DNA of 17,719 nt from Hyphomicrobium sp. (GCA_025927515.1 JAICLG010000020.1:1-17719); one strand, 5' to 3'; positions 1-6,975 are shown, counted from the first letter of the stretch. Numbers and translations: made by a program. The notes: generated from the letters alone by a model not told the origin.

Positions 1-1
1 C

Positions 2-130
2 GACGCCTTCGCCAACCAGTATGGGCACAATTACGGCATGCTGTACTTGATATTTATCATGATGGAGAACGGATTTGCGCTCGGGAAGGCAGCGAAATTC
101 CGACCTTCGCTGAAATATAGGCGAGGCTGA
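2..130 (+). CDS. C-terminal fragment of an unidentified ORF, cut by the window edge
   Basis: An open frame enters from the left edge and stops at TGA 128-130, giving 42 residues. The visible part begins DAFANQYGHNYG, continues with a mostly hydrophobic stretch (GMLYLIFIMMENGFAL) and ends in a basic tail (KFRPSLKYRRG). The hydrophobic run could be the last membrane segment of a protein whose body lies outside the window. I do not recognise a family. The frame may also be open by chance, because 42 codons without a stop is not strong evidence at this GC content. Two hairpins follow about 25 bases after the stop, which fits a 3' end. Confidence 0.3.
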   Translation, partial: DAFANQYGHNYGMLYLIFIMMENGFALGKAAKFRPSLKYRRG

Positions 131-154
131 GCGCTTCGCTCGTAACATTTGCAA

Positions 155-184
155 TGGGAACAGCTTCCCACTGGCAAAGGCCAG
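155..184. terminator. Two tandem hairpins after the left-edge ORF
   Basis: TGGGAA (155-160) pairs with TTCCCA (165-170) across a 4-nt loop. Directly next to it CTGGC (171-175) pairs with GCCAG (180-184) across AAAG. Both stems are perfect. No T-run follows on either strand, so termination is only a guess. The 237 bases between 130 and 368 show no other convincing gene. Confidence 0.25.
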
Positions 185-367
185 CTGGCAGAGTTGGATT
201 GAAGCGCCTTCGTTCGATCGGACTCCGTCCGAGATCACTGGCCAGAGTTGTTCCCGTGACTTCACCGGATTGATGCCCAGAACCAAGCGAGCCTAAGCAC
301 ATTGAAGAGCGCTCGATGCCAGGACGTCGGCCTAAAGCTATGAAATTTCCATCGCGCAAAGGCCTTT

Positions 368-532
368 TCATCCCTGCGGAGTCGCGCGAAGCACCTGTAC
401 CTTCACACCTGCAATCAGCTCCTCTAGCGCGCGCTGCGCATGCGCCAAGTGAAGCGGTTCGGCGGTCTTTTCGAAAAGGCGAAGCTCTGCCTTCAAGACG
501 TGCAGCGCCGCCGAACGACCTACGCCTTCCAT
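368..532 (-). CDS. Small ORF of 54 residues overlapping the end of the DUF883-like gene
   Basis: This ORF starts at ATG 532-530, inside the last codons of the upstream minus-strand gene (stop at 520-522). The two frames overlap by 13 bases, a layout typical of translational coupling. The product starts MEGVGRSAALHVLKAELRLF and continues with alternating charged and hydrophobic residues (EKTAEPLHLAHAQRALEELI), so it is probably one or two amphipathic helices. It has no signal peptide or membrane span. I recognise no family. In enterobacteria a gene for a YqjD-like protein is followed by further small stress/membrane genes, so a second small gene here is plausible. The main doubts are its size and the absence of a recognisable homologue. 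Confidence 0.4.
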   Translation of the reverse strand: MEGVGRSAALHVLKAELRLFEKTAEPLHLAHAQRALEELIAGVKVQVLRATPQG

Positions 533-855
533 AACGCACCTATCACAAATCCGACAACGCCGACGAGCGCAAGACTCGCAAAGGGCCGACGGCGAAGCGG
601 CTCGTTGAGCGCATCGGAAAGTGTCTTGCTTGTCTGATTGGACCGGACTCTGGCTGGTCTTTCGCGAGCGTTTTTTCGCGCCGAATTGGGCGAAAGCTGC
701 TCCGCCCCTAACTCACCGGGTATACGGTTTTTATCGAGCTGATCCTGATGGGAAGGGTCGAGGTCAGGATTATCATCACGGTTCAGATACTTTTGACTGA
801 TGGCGAGACGCGCCCGCTTCTGTTCCAGCTCTTGTTCCGGCGATTTGTCAGCCAC
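520..855 (-). CDS. Membrane-anchored DUF883/YqjD-like small protein
   Basis: A 111-residue protein with a GTG start at 855-853, preceded 8 bases upstream by GGAG on the coding strand. Residues 1-80 are polar and highly charged (SPEQELEQKRARL, then a D/N/R/Q-rich stretch) and likely helical or disordered. Residues 85-108 form one hydrophobic segment directly after an RRRP motif and end in LWKA. An elongated soluble part plus a C-terminal glycine-rich anchor is the layout of the ElaB/YqjD (DUF883) family, whose E. coli members are inner-membrane proteins reported to bind ribosomes in stationary phase. The similarity is one of architecture and the tail motif, so the family name is tentative. The gene itself looks real: good RBS, coherent composition, and a coupled small ORF behind it. 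Confidence 0.6.
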   Translation of the reverse strand: MADKSPEQELEQKRARLAISQKYLNRDDNPDLDPSHQDQLDKNRIPGELGAEQLSPNSARKNARERPARVRSNQTSKTLSDALNEPLRRRPFASLALVGVVGFVIGALWKA

Positions 856-984
856 GTTGATGTCTCCGTTTCCTTCTCAACGACTTAGAGAAGGGAAATG
901 TTTCCTCCCGCACAACGGGCAAGCTAAGCCACCGGAACCGCCGCCCGGGCTTTGCGGTTGTTCGCATGTAACGGAACAATGCAA

Positions 985-1404
985 ATGGCTGATCTCACAC
1001 TCTCTCCGGATTACATAGGACGGCTGATCGTCAAAATGCGCGCGGTCCAAGGGCGTGAAGGCGTAACGGACGCAGATAGCGGATCGAATCCGGCCGACGA
1101 CAATATGATTGATGCGCTGCAAGACACTCCGGGTGACCTCTCGCGCGAAGAGTTGCGCGAGGAGATCAATGGCCTCTCACCCGAAGAACAGGCGGAACTC
1201 GTCGCGCTTATGTGGACCGGACGCGGTGATGCGGAACCGGAAGATTGGGCTGGTACGATTGAGCTGGCAGCCAGCAGGCGCGAAACCCCCGCCGCCCACT
1301 ACCTGATGTCAGAGCCGCTCGCCGCCGACTTTTGGGCCGACGGTCTCGATAAGCTGGGACTAGGCGTACCCATCGGCGATGAGGCGTCACCGCCGCTGCT
1401 CTGA
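985..1404 (+). CDS. DUF3775 family protein
   Basis: A 139-residue acidic protein beginning MADLTLSPDYIGRLIVKMR. The opening LSPDYIGRLIVK segment, the central ELREEINGLSPEEQAELVALMW block and the later GDAEPEDW motif match what I remember of DUF3775 (PF12616), found mostly in alphaproteobacteria and of unknown function. I chose ATG 985 because GGA at 973-975 lies about 9 bases upstream; ATG 979 and an upstream TTG at 952 are in frame but worse placed. There is no signal peptide or membrane span, so the product is likely cytosolic. It stands alone, divergent from the DUF883-like gene. Confidence 0.8.
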   Translation: MADLTLSPDYIGRLIVKMRAVQGREGVTDADSGSNPADDNMIDALQDTPGDLSREELREEINGLSPEEQAELVALMWTGRGDAEPEDWAGTIELAASRRETPAAHYLMSEPLAADFWADGLDKLGLGVPIGDEASPPLL

Positions 1405-1527
1405 TGTACAAGCGCATCGCCGCCGCACCACCGTTTTGTTTGTTCGGCAGCGTACACGAATGGACCGGAACCCGGCTTGGTGCATGTCGTTAGACGGTGG
1501 TGAAATTTTTTCAGGGTGTATAACGAG

Positions 1528-1734
1528 ATGGCTTTGACCACATCTCACGATCCATCCTCGCTTGACCTTATGCGAGCGGAGGAAAAGCGACGCGATCGAA
1601 CCTTCCATATTTCTCCTACCGCGGAAGAGTTCGATCATCATCTCACGACCTACAGGAAATTCATATTGGGCGTCTGGCTGTTCATTGGCCATATCGCACT
1701 CATCCTCATTTTGCTGGATATCTTTTTACGCTGA
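1528..1734 (+). CDS. Single-span aa3-type cytochrome c oxidase subunit IV-like protein
   Basis: A 68-residue protein starting MALTTSHDPSSLDL. Residues 1-40 are polar and charged. A conserved-looking transition (EEFDHHLTTYRKF) leads into one hydrophobic helix (about residues 45-66, ILGVWLFIGHIALILILLDIF). The pattern of a short acidic segment, H-x-x-T-Y-x-x-F and one TM helix is that of the bacterial aa3-CoxIV domain (PF07835), found as a small accessory subunit of alphaproteobacterial aa3 oxidases and as stand-alone copies. No other oxidase subunit lies next to it, so its partner cannot be read here. An in-frame GTG at 1516 is an alternative start; an AGGG lies about 11 bases before ATG 1528. 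Confidence 0.55.
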   Translation: MALTTSHDPSSLDLMRAEEKRRDRTFHISPTAEEFDHHLTTYRKFILGVWLFIGHIALILILLDIFLR

Positions 1735-1781
1735 GCAGCGACAATCGATGGCGCTGGCACAGCAGCGGAAAGGGGCTGCAC

Positions 1782-1976
1782 ATGAAGCCAAGTGTCGGCC
1801 CTGTCGAAAGAGCGTTCCAGATCGCCTCCTCGGGCAAAGCCGAGAATATCGACGATATATGCAAACAGCTTCGTGGGGAGGGCTATTCCACCGAACACAT
1901 ATTCGGGCGGAATCTTCTGTCCCAGCTCCGATCGTCTCTTCGATCCGCCAACCGAGAGACACTTTCGCCAAAATGA
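1782..1976 (+). CDS. Small hypothetical protein (64 aa) with a helix-turn-helix-like look
   Basis: The product begins MKPSVGPVERAFQIASSGKA and contains the pattern RAF-x-(I/L)A-SG-x6-DIC-x2-LR-x-EGY, then LLSQLRSSLR. I remember similar alphaproteobacterial proteins of 55-70 residues (RAFELA.SG....I...L..EGY....I.G..L.KQLR.LI). They are uncharacterised; the spacing suggests a compact helical, perhaps DNA-binding, fold. There is no signal peptide or TM span. The stop TGA 1974-1976 overlaps the ATG of a following 23-codon ORF (ATGA), so the two may be co-translated. Function is unknown. Confidence 0.6.
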   Translation: MKPSVGPVERAFQIASSGKAENIDDICKQLRGEGYSTEHIFGRNLLSQLRSSLRSANRETLSPK

Positions 1977-2044
1977 GCAAAGAGCAAGCTGCAGCAGCAT
2001 ACGACCGGCTAGCTAAATCGCTAAGAGCGAAGCAAGGAAGCTAG
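1973..2044 (+). CDS. Possible 23-residue peptide coupled to the gene before it
   Basis: ATG 1973-1975 overlaps the preceding stop in an ATGA. The frame runs to TAG at 2042-2044 and encodes MSKEQAAAAYDRLAKSLRAK followed by QGS. The sequence is strongly helix-forming and amphipathic, with a plausible hydrophobic face (A, A, Y, L, L). The overlap is the classic layout for re-initiation, and the composition looks coding. However, 23 codons is too short to separate from chance without conservation data. It could be a short partner of the 64-residue protein or simply an open frame. Confidence 0.35.
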   Translation: MSKEQAAAAYDRLAKSLRAKQGS

Positions 2045-2232
2045 CGTACATCAGGATAAGTCCGGCTTGCCCGCCGTCCGAGGCAGGCGGCAGCTTCCAC
2101 CGGACCCAGACGGTGTTCGTTAGCGAACCAACTTTGGCGGGAACGTACAAGCAGAGGATCTGTTTTCCGCATAGCACCGGACAAATATACTGACTCGTCT
2201 GCTGCTCATTACATGCGTCCTCCCTGAACTTA

Positions 2233-2260
2233 AAAGCTCGCCCGCGCGGGCTTTCCCTTT
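2233..2260 (+). terminator. Terminator-like hairpin
   Basis: AAA (2233-2235) and GCCC (2240-2243) can pair with GGGC (2248-2251) and TTT (2252-2254), with GCTC bulged out. A pyrimidine tract, CCCTTTTTCC, follows. The form resembles the common A-run, GCCCGC, GCGGGC, T-run terminators of Hyphomicrobiales, but with an imperfect stem. It lies 190 bases after the last upstream plus-strand ORF. Confidence 0.4.
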
Positions 2261-2336
2261 TTCCATCTATCAACGATATGAGCGAAAGGCCGGGAGCATG
2301 CGCACCAGCCGGATCGAGCGAATTCGACCATGCTTT

Positions 2337-2353
2337 ACTAAACCGTATTTAGT
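2337..2353. promoter_or_regulatory. Inverted repeat ACTAAA-N5-TTTAGT upstream of the exported protein gene
   Basis: ACTAAA (2337-2342) and TTTAGT (2348-2353) are perfect inverted arms around CCGTA. The site lies 105 bases before the start at 2458. Its left arm, extended to TTACTAAA, also occurs in the proposed haem-locus operator at 6957-6964. This could be an iron-type operator, but the second half differs and the link is weak. Confidence 0.3.
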
Positions 2354-2457
2354 CAGCTTGGGCGCTTCCACTTATTGCATCGCAACTTCGATTATTGGGA
2401 ACGCTCAACGCTGCTTTCGCGTACCCCACTCAGCTCTAGCCATCAGCTGAGGTTCAT

Positions 2458-2751
2458 ATGCTTAAGAAACACAACATTCTACTTGCAGCCAGTAGCGCAC
2501 TGGCACTTACAATCGGCGCATCGCTGGCGTTTGCCGCCGACACTTCGACGTCCACGAATTCGTCCAATACGAATGTGAACACAGAGCCCGGAAGCCAAGG
2601 CAAGACCTCGGATCGGACACCAGGCAATCCATCGCCAGATCGCACACCGAACGCCAGTTCGTCGGGGAATACTGGAACCGACGCCAGCCAGACGCACGAA
2701 GGCACTTCAGATCGAACACCTTCGAAAGACAATAATTCGACAGAGAAATAA
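2458..2751 (+). CDS. Exported Ser/Thr/Asn-rich protein with SDRTP repeats
   Basis: A 97-residue protein with a clear Sec signal peptide: a KK-containing start (MLKKHN), a hydrophobic core (ILLAASSALALTIGASLAFA) and a likely cleavage after AFA-A. The mature part is low complexity, rich in Ser, Thr, Asn, Gly and Pro. A motif appears three times as SDRTP, PDRTP and SDRTP at about residues 49, 59 and 83. There are no cysteines, so it is not a lipoprotein; it is probably a disordered periplasmic or secreted protein. ATG 2458 is preceded by GAGG at good distance. I know no function. A strong hairpin follows the stop within 7 bases. Confidence 0.7.
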   Translation: MLKKHNILLAASSALALTIGASLAFAADTSTSTNSSNTNVNTEPGSQGKTSDRTPGNPSPDRTPNASSSGNTGTDASQTHEGTSDRTPSKDNNSTEK

Positions 2752-2757
2752 ATCCCA

Positions 2758-2787
2758 GGGCGAGTGTATTCGTAACGGCACTCGCCC
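2758..2787. terminator. Strong hairpin between convergent genes
   Basis: GGGCGAGTG (2758-2766) pairs perfectly over 9 bp with CACTCGCCC (2779-2787) around a 12-nt loop. It begins 7 bases after the exported protein's stop. On the minus strand it is followed by a T-rich stretch (GGGATTTATTTC), so it may also terminate the receptor/tonB transcript that ends at 2899. Confidence 0.65.
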
Positions 2788-2898
2788 ACTCTTCACTTCC
2801 GCAATAGTACGAGCATACATCCTGACCAGGCGCCCTGGTTCGCGGCTCGCATCTTCCCGACCAATTTCGTCGAGGCCCGGAGTTTCCGAACGGCCTCG

Positions 2899-4023
2899 TT
2901 AGTGGAAATAGAACGGAATGGTAAACCGAAGCTCGTTCGGAGATAGGTTTGCCGGTGGCGTGCCAAACGGTGCAGCTTTCCGCACTGCCCCCAACGCTGC
3001 TTGATCCAGGTTGGATCTCCCGGACGAGCTTGCGACCTCCGCATATCTCAATTGTCCGGTTGCCGTCAGTCCAAAGGAAATGCGCGTCGTTCCGCGATGG
3101 CCATCGCCTCCAGGCTTATTGCGCGCCAGGATCGCTCTGATGCGCGCCGCATAATTGAGAATGTTTCCTCGACTTGCCGAAACGCGCCCACTGATAGCAG
3201 CTTGCGCCGCGCTCGCGCGCGAGGTCGTGCTGCCACTCGCGGACGCGCGTGAAGCGGCCTGCGCTGTGGCCTGCCGGTCCTTCTCGTTCGTATCGGCCTT
3301 TTTCGTTCGCTCCTCTGCGACCTCTTTCGTTGCAACTTCGGCCGGCTTCACGTCTTCCGCCGTTTCCGTCGACTGGATCGCCTTGATTTCGCGAACGTCA
3401 TCGGCTGGCGCGCCACCTCGAATAACGGGTAACGGGTCTTCTGTGGGAATGACGGGAGAAGGCGTCGCTTCGGCAACATCGATGGGTTGAGGGGGCGATT
3501 CAGCGACTTCGACCGCCTCCTTTGTTTCAGCCTGTGCTTGCGGCGCTGAATCGGCCGACTGCACACTCCCGGCTTGAGACTCTGCCGATGCGGCAGCCGC
3601 CGTTTGCACCGTCTCCGTCTCGATGGATTCCAAGACCAATGTCTGCTGCGTCGCCAGACTAATCGCGTCGGTCTTCTCCGCCAACGCGCCAAACTGATCG
3701 TCGCTGTTGGATGAATCGAACAGGGCAATACCGATCGCGACATGCAGGCAGATAGAAAAGAGAATAGCGGTATTGCGCAGCCATTGAGCCGACCCCTTCG
3801 AGGCGCCGACAGATGCGAACATCATCACGAAAGGCGGCGAGCCAACCGTATCGCGCGTGAGCAGATCGCGCACGGTTGGGGAAACCACCCCTTGTCTCAC
3901 GCCGTCGGACGCGACCAGCGTGAGAGTTCGGTGAGCATGGAGCGGACGCGAACGCGTCTCGCGACCGGCGCGAAAGCCCCCAGGATTTGACGCCGAGGCA
4001 TTGGATGACGTTGCAAAGACCAT
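2899..4023 (-). CDS. tonB: TonB energy-transducing protein
   Basis: A 374-residue TonB-type protein that would couple proton-motive force, with ExbB/ExbD, to the haem receptor encoded two genes upstream. One membrane segment (NTAILFSICLHVAIGIALF, about residues 87-105) is followed by a long Ala/Glu/Pro/Ser-rich periplasmic spacer with acidic-proline and then charged stretches. The last 85 residues form a TonB C-terminal domain (YAARIRAILARNKP, ISFGLTATGQLRYAEV, LDQAALGAVRKAAPF, FTIPFYF). I chose ATG 4023 because AGGT lies just upstream and the gap to the monooxygenase gene is 37 bp; a TTG at 4041 is in frame. The odd point is about 80 residues before the membrane helix, where TonB usually has few; ATG 3825 or 3822 would give the normal length but lacks a good RBS. 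No exbB or exbD is in the window. Confidence 0.85.
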   Translation of the reverse strand: MVFATSSNASASNPGGFRAGRETRSRPLHAHRTLTLVASDGVRQGVVSPTVRDLLTRDTVGSPPFVMMFASVGASKGSAQWLRNTAILFSICLHVAIGIALFDSSNSDDQFGALAEKTDAISLATQQTLVLESIETETVQTAAAASAESQAGSVQSADSAPQAQAETKEAVEVAESPPQPIDVAEATPSPVIPTEDPLPVIRGGAPADDVREIKAIQSTETAEDVKPAEVATKEVAEERTKKADTNEKDRQATAQAASRASASGSTTSRASAAQAAISGRVSASRGNILNYAARIRAILARNKPGGDGHRGTTRISFGLTATGQLRYAEVASSSGRSNLDQAALGAVRKAAPFGTPPANLSPNELRFTIPFYFH

Positions 4024-4060
4024 TGCACCTGACCCGAGCAAGATCGCGGAAGCGCGAGAT

Positions 4061-4405
4061 TTACGAAGGCGCCACTACCCGCGCGCCTTCCGGCGTGATT
4101 TCCTGAAGTACGGTGAACCCCTCAAACTCAGGACCCGAAAGCAGAGTAAAACGCTGCTTGCCGTCCACATTCGCGTGCGCATTGCGAAACTGTTCGGATT
4201 CCGTCCAGGCATCGAAATCAGCGCGCGAGCGCCAGACGGTATAGGAAGCATAGAGAACGTGATCCTTGCGCTCCGGCCCCTTCACCAGATGGAAGACGAT
4301 AAAGCCGGGCATCTCACTGAGATTACTTTGACGGTTGAACCAAACCTGCTCGAAGTCATGCTCCGAGCCCTTCACCACCTTCAGCCGATTCATAGCGATA
4401 AACAT
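4061..4405 (-). CDS. IsdG/HmuQ/HmuD-type haem-degrading monooxygenase (copy 1)
   Basis: A 114-residue protein of the antibiotic-biosynthesis-monooxygenase (ABM) fold. It carries the haem-degradation triad at the same positions as staphylococcal IsdG: Asn6 (MFIAMNRLKV), Trp67 (FDAWTESEQF) and His77 (FRNAH). Members of this family bind haem in the cytosol and open the ring using O2 and a reductant, releasing iron. In Bradyrhizobium the related HmuQ and HmuD lie in the hmu locus, as here. The gene sits between the haem receptor (114 bp gap) and tonB (37 bp gap) on the same strand. GGGGAG is placed 6 bases before the ATG. A paralogue with the same triad lies at 10546-10881. I cannot say which copy matches HmuQ and which HmuD. 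Confidence 0.85.
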   Translation of the reverse strand: MFIAMNRLKVVKGSEHDFEQVWFNRQSNLSEMPGFIVFHLVKGPERKDHVLYASYTVWRSRADFDAWTESEQFRNAHANVDGKQRFTLLSGPEFEGFTVLQEITPEGARVVAPS

Positions 4406-4519
4406 CGTCCGCTCCCCTTTTCAGAACACAGACCACATGGGCGACCTGCCGATCGCGCGGCGAGCTGTTCCGGCCGCCGATGTCACTTCCTTTTCACTGC
4501 TGCGACACGCGTCGAAGCA

Positions 4520-6805
4520 TCAGAAATTAGCGCGCGTTGTCAGCAGGAACGTCCGTCCACGCCCGGTGTCATACGGCACATTGTTGATGCTTCCGCCCGT
4601 GCCTCCCGCACTGAGCGCAGGCCGATAGGCAACGTCAGTGATATTGCTGACCGTCAAAGCCACATTGACGTCATCTGTGAGTTTGTAGTTGGAGAAGAAA
4701 TCGTAGGTCGTGTACCCGTCGTAGAAAGCAGGATTGCCGAAAGATTCCGTGTTGAGATCTCCAGCCTGGCTTTTGGACGTGTAATAAGCGCGTGCACCGA
4801 CCGTCAGACGCCGATCGAAGAACCTCAAGCCACCCGTTACAGTCGCGATATCACCCGGCAAATAGCTATGCATGCCGAGCCCGTCCAACTGCGACGGAAG
4901 CGTCGTGTGGTTATGGCTGTAGCTCAGACCCGCGAAAGCGTAGCCAACGTCATACGTGCCCTGCAGCTCGACGCCTTCAACCTTCGAGGTACCGGGATTG
5001 TTGGCGTAGAACCAAAGCAAACCTAAAGGATCGACGGTGGAGGCCGTGATATAGTTTTCGACGTCCATCGTGTAATAGTCGCCCTTGAAGCGGAACGCAT
5101 CGCCGGGCCGCAAAAGACCGTCTATTCGTGAGTTGAAACCGAATTCCCATCCTCGTTGCGACTCAGGCTGCAGAAATGGATTGGGTGCAAACTGGGTCGG
5201 ATCTCCCCCATCCTCCGGGTGAACACCTCCCAGCAGGGTTTCGGAAACAGACGGCGATCTGAAAGAATTAGACCACTTCACATATGGCTGGAACCAATCG
5301 ACGGGTTTAACAGCCAGCGTAAGTGTCGGACTGAATCCACCATCGGTTTTATCGACGCTGTACGGACCCAGCGAAAGAAATGGCGGCAATTGCGGCGTGT
5401 AGAAGCCAAAGACCTGGTCAACGAAAACGTCGCCGCTGCCTTTCAGATCATAATCGTCGTAGCGGAGGCCAACGATAAAATCGAAGATGCTCTTGGAGAA
5501 GGTCGTCTCAGAAAACACGCCACGAGTCGTCGAATCGCCAGAGGAATTCACTCCGCCCTTCTTGATTGGATCGCGGCTGTTCAATGCATCGACGTCATCA
5601 TGGAAATATTCATACCCGTAGTTCGATTTGACGTGTATGCCGGCGAGATCAAACAGGGACGTGTTGGAAACGTCGAAACCTAAACCGAGATCCTCAATTC
5701 GACGTCCTGAAGAGTCCGATCCCGGGGACGGCGTCAGCCGATCAGCAGGGCTCAAGTACCTCATCGTCAGATCGCTTCCTGAAAAATTGGCTCGGAAGTT
5801 AATGAGATCGTTTCCGGGATTGTATTCGTAACTGGCGGTGTAGATCTTTGAATCGATGTTCTGGTCGTATGAGTTCGCTGTGAAATCGTTGTTGTAGAGG
5901 ACAGTCCCGAAAGACAACCGCTGTGTCGGATCGACCTGGATGTGCACTTTCGCCAGTCCGGAGATCAGATCCTGATCGGTAAACGGCACTCTCTGGCCAA
6001 GACCGTTTTCGTAGTCATCTACGTCGTGCTTGCTGATGGCGCCCGCGATACTGATGGCGCCGCTTCGAATAGCGCCTGCTCCCATCTCGGAAAATCCGAC
6101 GCCGTTACTTCCCCATGATGCGGTCGTGAGTGCGCCATAGTTCTTTCCAGGCTTCAAAATGTCTTCGACATCGAGCGTGCGTAAATTGGCAGAACCCGCG
6201 AGCGCACCGGACCCGCCTACTCCCGACACGGCGCCACGCTGGACCTCGATGCTCGCCAATAGCAGTGGATCGACATATGCGAAGCCTGACGCATCGTGCC
6301 CCGTGAACCGGAAGTTCTGCCGAACACCGTCGATCATCATGTTTACGCGGCCTTCGCCCTCGAAACCGCGAATGTTGATGGCTAGACCAGGATTGTTGGG
6401 ATCGTCACCCGTAGAAACGCCCGGCATGGCACGCAGAACGTCCTGAACATTGGTCTGACCAAACGTGGTGATCTCGCTGCGGCCAGCAACGCTGATGCCG
6501 GCTGGCGTGTTATACGGCGCCTCGACGCGCGCGGCTTCGATGGCATCATTTCCTTGAGGCGCTGTGGGCGCAGCCTCGGCCGCGGGAGCTGCAGCCTGAA
6601 CCTGCTTCGATTTAGGTTTGCTATTAGCGGCGCTGCTTTTCTTGGCCTTGGCGCTTTGGACGTTGATACCGGGAAGCTCGGTCTCCTTAGCGCTTGCAGC
6701 CTCGACGGAGGCCAACGCTGCAATAGACAAGCCAAGCGTCAAGGACCGTGCACATATTTTGAATACAGGGAAACCGTGAGAACCATTGAGACCGCGCGTC
6801 GCCAT
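4520..6805 (-). CDS. TonB-dependent outer-membrane haem receptor
   Basis: A 761-residue receptor of the TonB-dependent haemoglobin/transferrin/lactoferrin family (HmuR/BhuR/HutA type). Residues 1-39 are a signal peptide ending ASA. Residues 41-95 form a Lys/Pro/Ala-rich linker with a TonB-box-like ELPGINVQ. The plug is about residues 95-215 (QDVLRAMPGVSTG, INIRGFEG, NMMIDGVRQNFRFTGH, IEVQRGAVS), followed by the 22-strand barrel ending in phenylalanine. The haem-receptor signature is present in variant form: FRSP at 515-518 (usually FRAP), His529, then NPFLQPE at 542-548 (usually NPNL). The gene leads a unit with a haem monooxygenase and tonB. GGGG lies 5 bases before ATG 6805. A proposed operator lies upstream at 6948-6975. 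Confidence 0.92.
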   Translation of the reverse strand: MATRGLNGSHGFPVFKICARSLTLGLSIAALASVEAASAKETELPGINVQSAKAKKSSAANSKPKSKQVQAAAPAAEAAPTAPQGNDAIEAARVEAPYNTPAGISVAGRSEITTFGQTNVQDVLRAMPGVSTGDDPNNPGLAINIRGFEGEGRVNMMIDGVRQNFRFTGHDASGFAYVDPLLLASIEVQRGAVSGVGGSGALAGSANLRTLDVEDILKPGKNYGALTTASWGSNGVGFSEMGAGAIRSGAISIAGAISKHDVDDYENGLGQRVPFTDQDLISGLAKVHIQVDPTQRLSFGTVLYNNDFTANSYDQNIDSKIYTASYEYNPGNDLINFRANFSGSDLTMRYLSPADRLTPSPGSDSSGRRIEDLGLGFDVSNTSLFDLAGIHVKSNYGYEYFHDDVDALNSRDPIKKGGVNSSGDSTTRGVFSETTFSKSIFDFIVGLRYDDYDLKGSGDVFVDQVFGFYTPQLPPFLSLGPYSVDKTDGGFSPTLTLAVKPVDWFQPYVKWSNSFRSPSVSETLLGGVHPEDGGDPTQFAPNPFLQPESQRGWEFGFNSRIDGLLRPGDAFRFKGDYYTMDVENYITASTVDPLGLLWFYANNPGTSKVEGVELQGTYDVGYAFAGLSYSHNHTTLPSQLDGLGMHSYLPGDIATVTGGLRFFDRRLTVGARAYYTSKSQAGDLNTESFGNPAFYDGYTTYDFFSNYKLTDDVNVALTVSNITDVAYRPALSAGGTGGSINNVPYDTGRGRTFLLTTRANF

Positions 6806-6919
6806 AACAACCCCGTTGCTTTTTGATTTGGTATGGGCTGGCTGGCTCGCGCTTATCGCGCACCGTGGCGGGCTTGCCTCGTCTTCGTCGCACCTCCCTC
6901 ATGGGAATGGACGAAGAAC

Positions 6920-6935
6920 CCGATCTTCGGATCGG
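6920..6935 (-). promoter_or_regulatory. Hairpin in the predicted leader of the receptor gene
   Basis: CCGATC (6920-6925) and GATCGG (6930-6935) form a perfect 6-bp stem around TTCG on the plus strand, CGAA on the receptor transcript. It is followed upstream by the 10-bp palindrome GTGTGCACAC at 6938-6947. Either could be a leader structure or a protein site; no known riboswitch is recognised. Confidence 0.25.
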
Positions 6936-6947
6936 ACGTGTGCACAC

Positions 6948-6975
6948 TGATAAATATTACTAAATAAGTCAACAA
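6948..6975 (-). promoter_or_regulatory. Proposed haem/iron operator upstream of the receptor gene
   Basis: The plus-strand core TTACTAAATAAGTCAACAA at 6957-6975 matches TTACTATATATGTCAACAA at 11117-11135 upstream of the other haem unit, 17 of 19 bases identical. Both also begin with TGA 9-10 bases earlier. The sites lie about 143 and 226 bases before their genes. In gene direction the motif contains TTGAC, like a -35 box, but no good -10 follows at 17 bp in either case, so an operator is more likely than a plain promoter. The regulator is unknown; Irr, RirA and Fur/Mur are candidates, but I do not see their textbook boxes. Confidence 0.55.

Larger units (their letters stand above)
2045..2457. 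other. 413-bp intergenic region
   Basis: I find no convincing gene here. The minus-strand frame at 2013-2273 has no family resemblance and begins in the terminator-like hairpin. The region holds a terminator-like structure (2233-2260) and an inverted repeat (2337-2353), listed separately. The last 100 bases form the upstream region of the exported SDRTP-repeat protein. No clear sigma-70 promoter stands out. Confidence 0.5.

Noticed and set aside
57..539. Minus-strand open frame of 160 codons
   Set aside because: Arg/Ser-rich translation without family features. It conflicts with the better-placed 54-residue ORF in another frame and covers the left-edge plus-strand ORF.
877..1122. Minus-strand frame of 81 codons
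   Set aside because: Antisense to the DUF3775 start region; no motif and no clear RBS.
2013..2273. Minus-strand frame of 86 codons
   Set aside because: No recognisable family, and its start region lies in the terminator-like hairpin.
4001..5026. Long plus-strand frame of 341 codons
   Set aside because: Antisense to the receptor, the haem monooxygenase and the tonB start, all of which have clear family motifs; its translation is Arg/His-rich with no family features.
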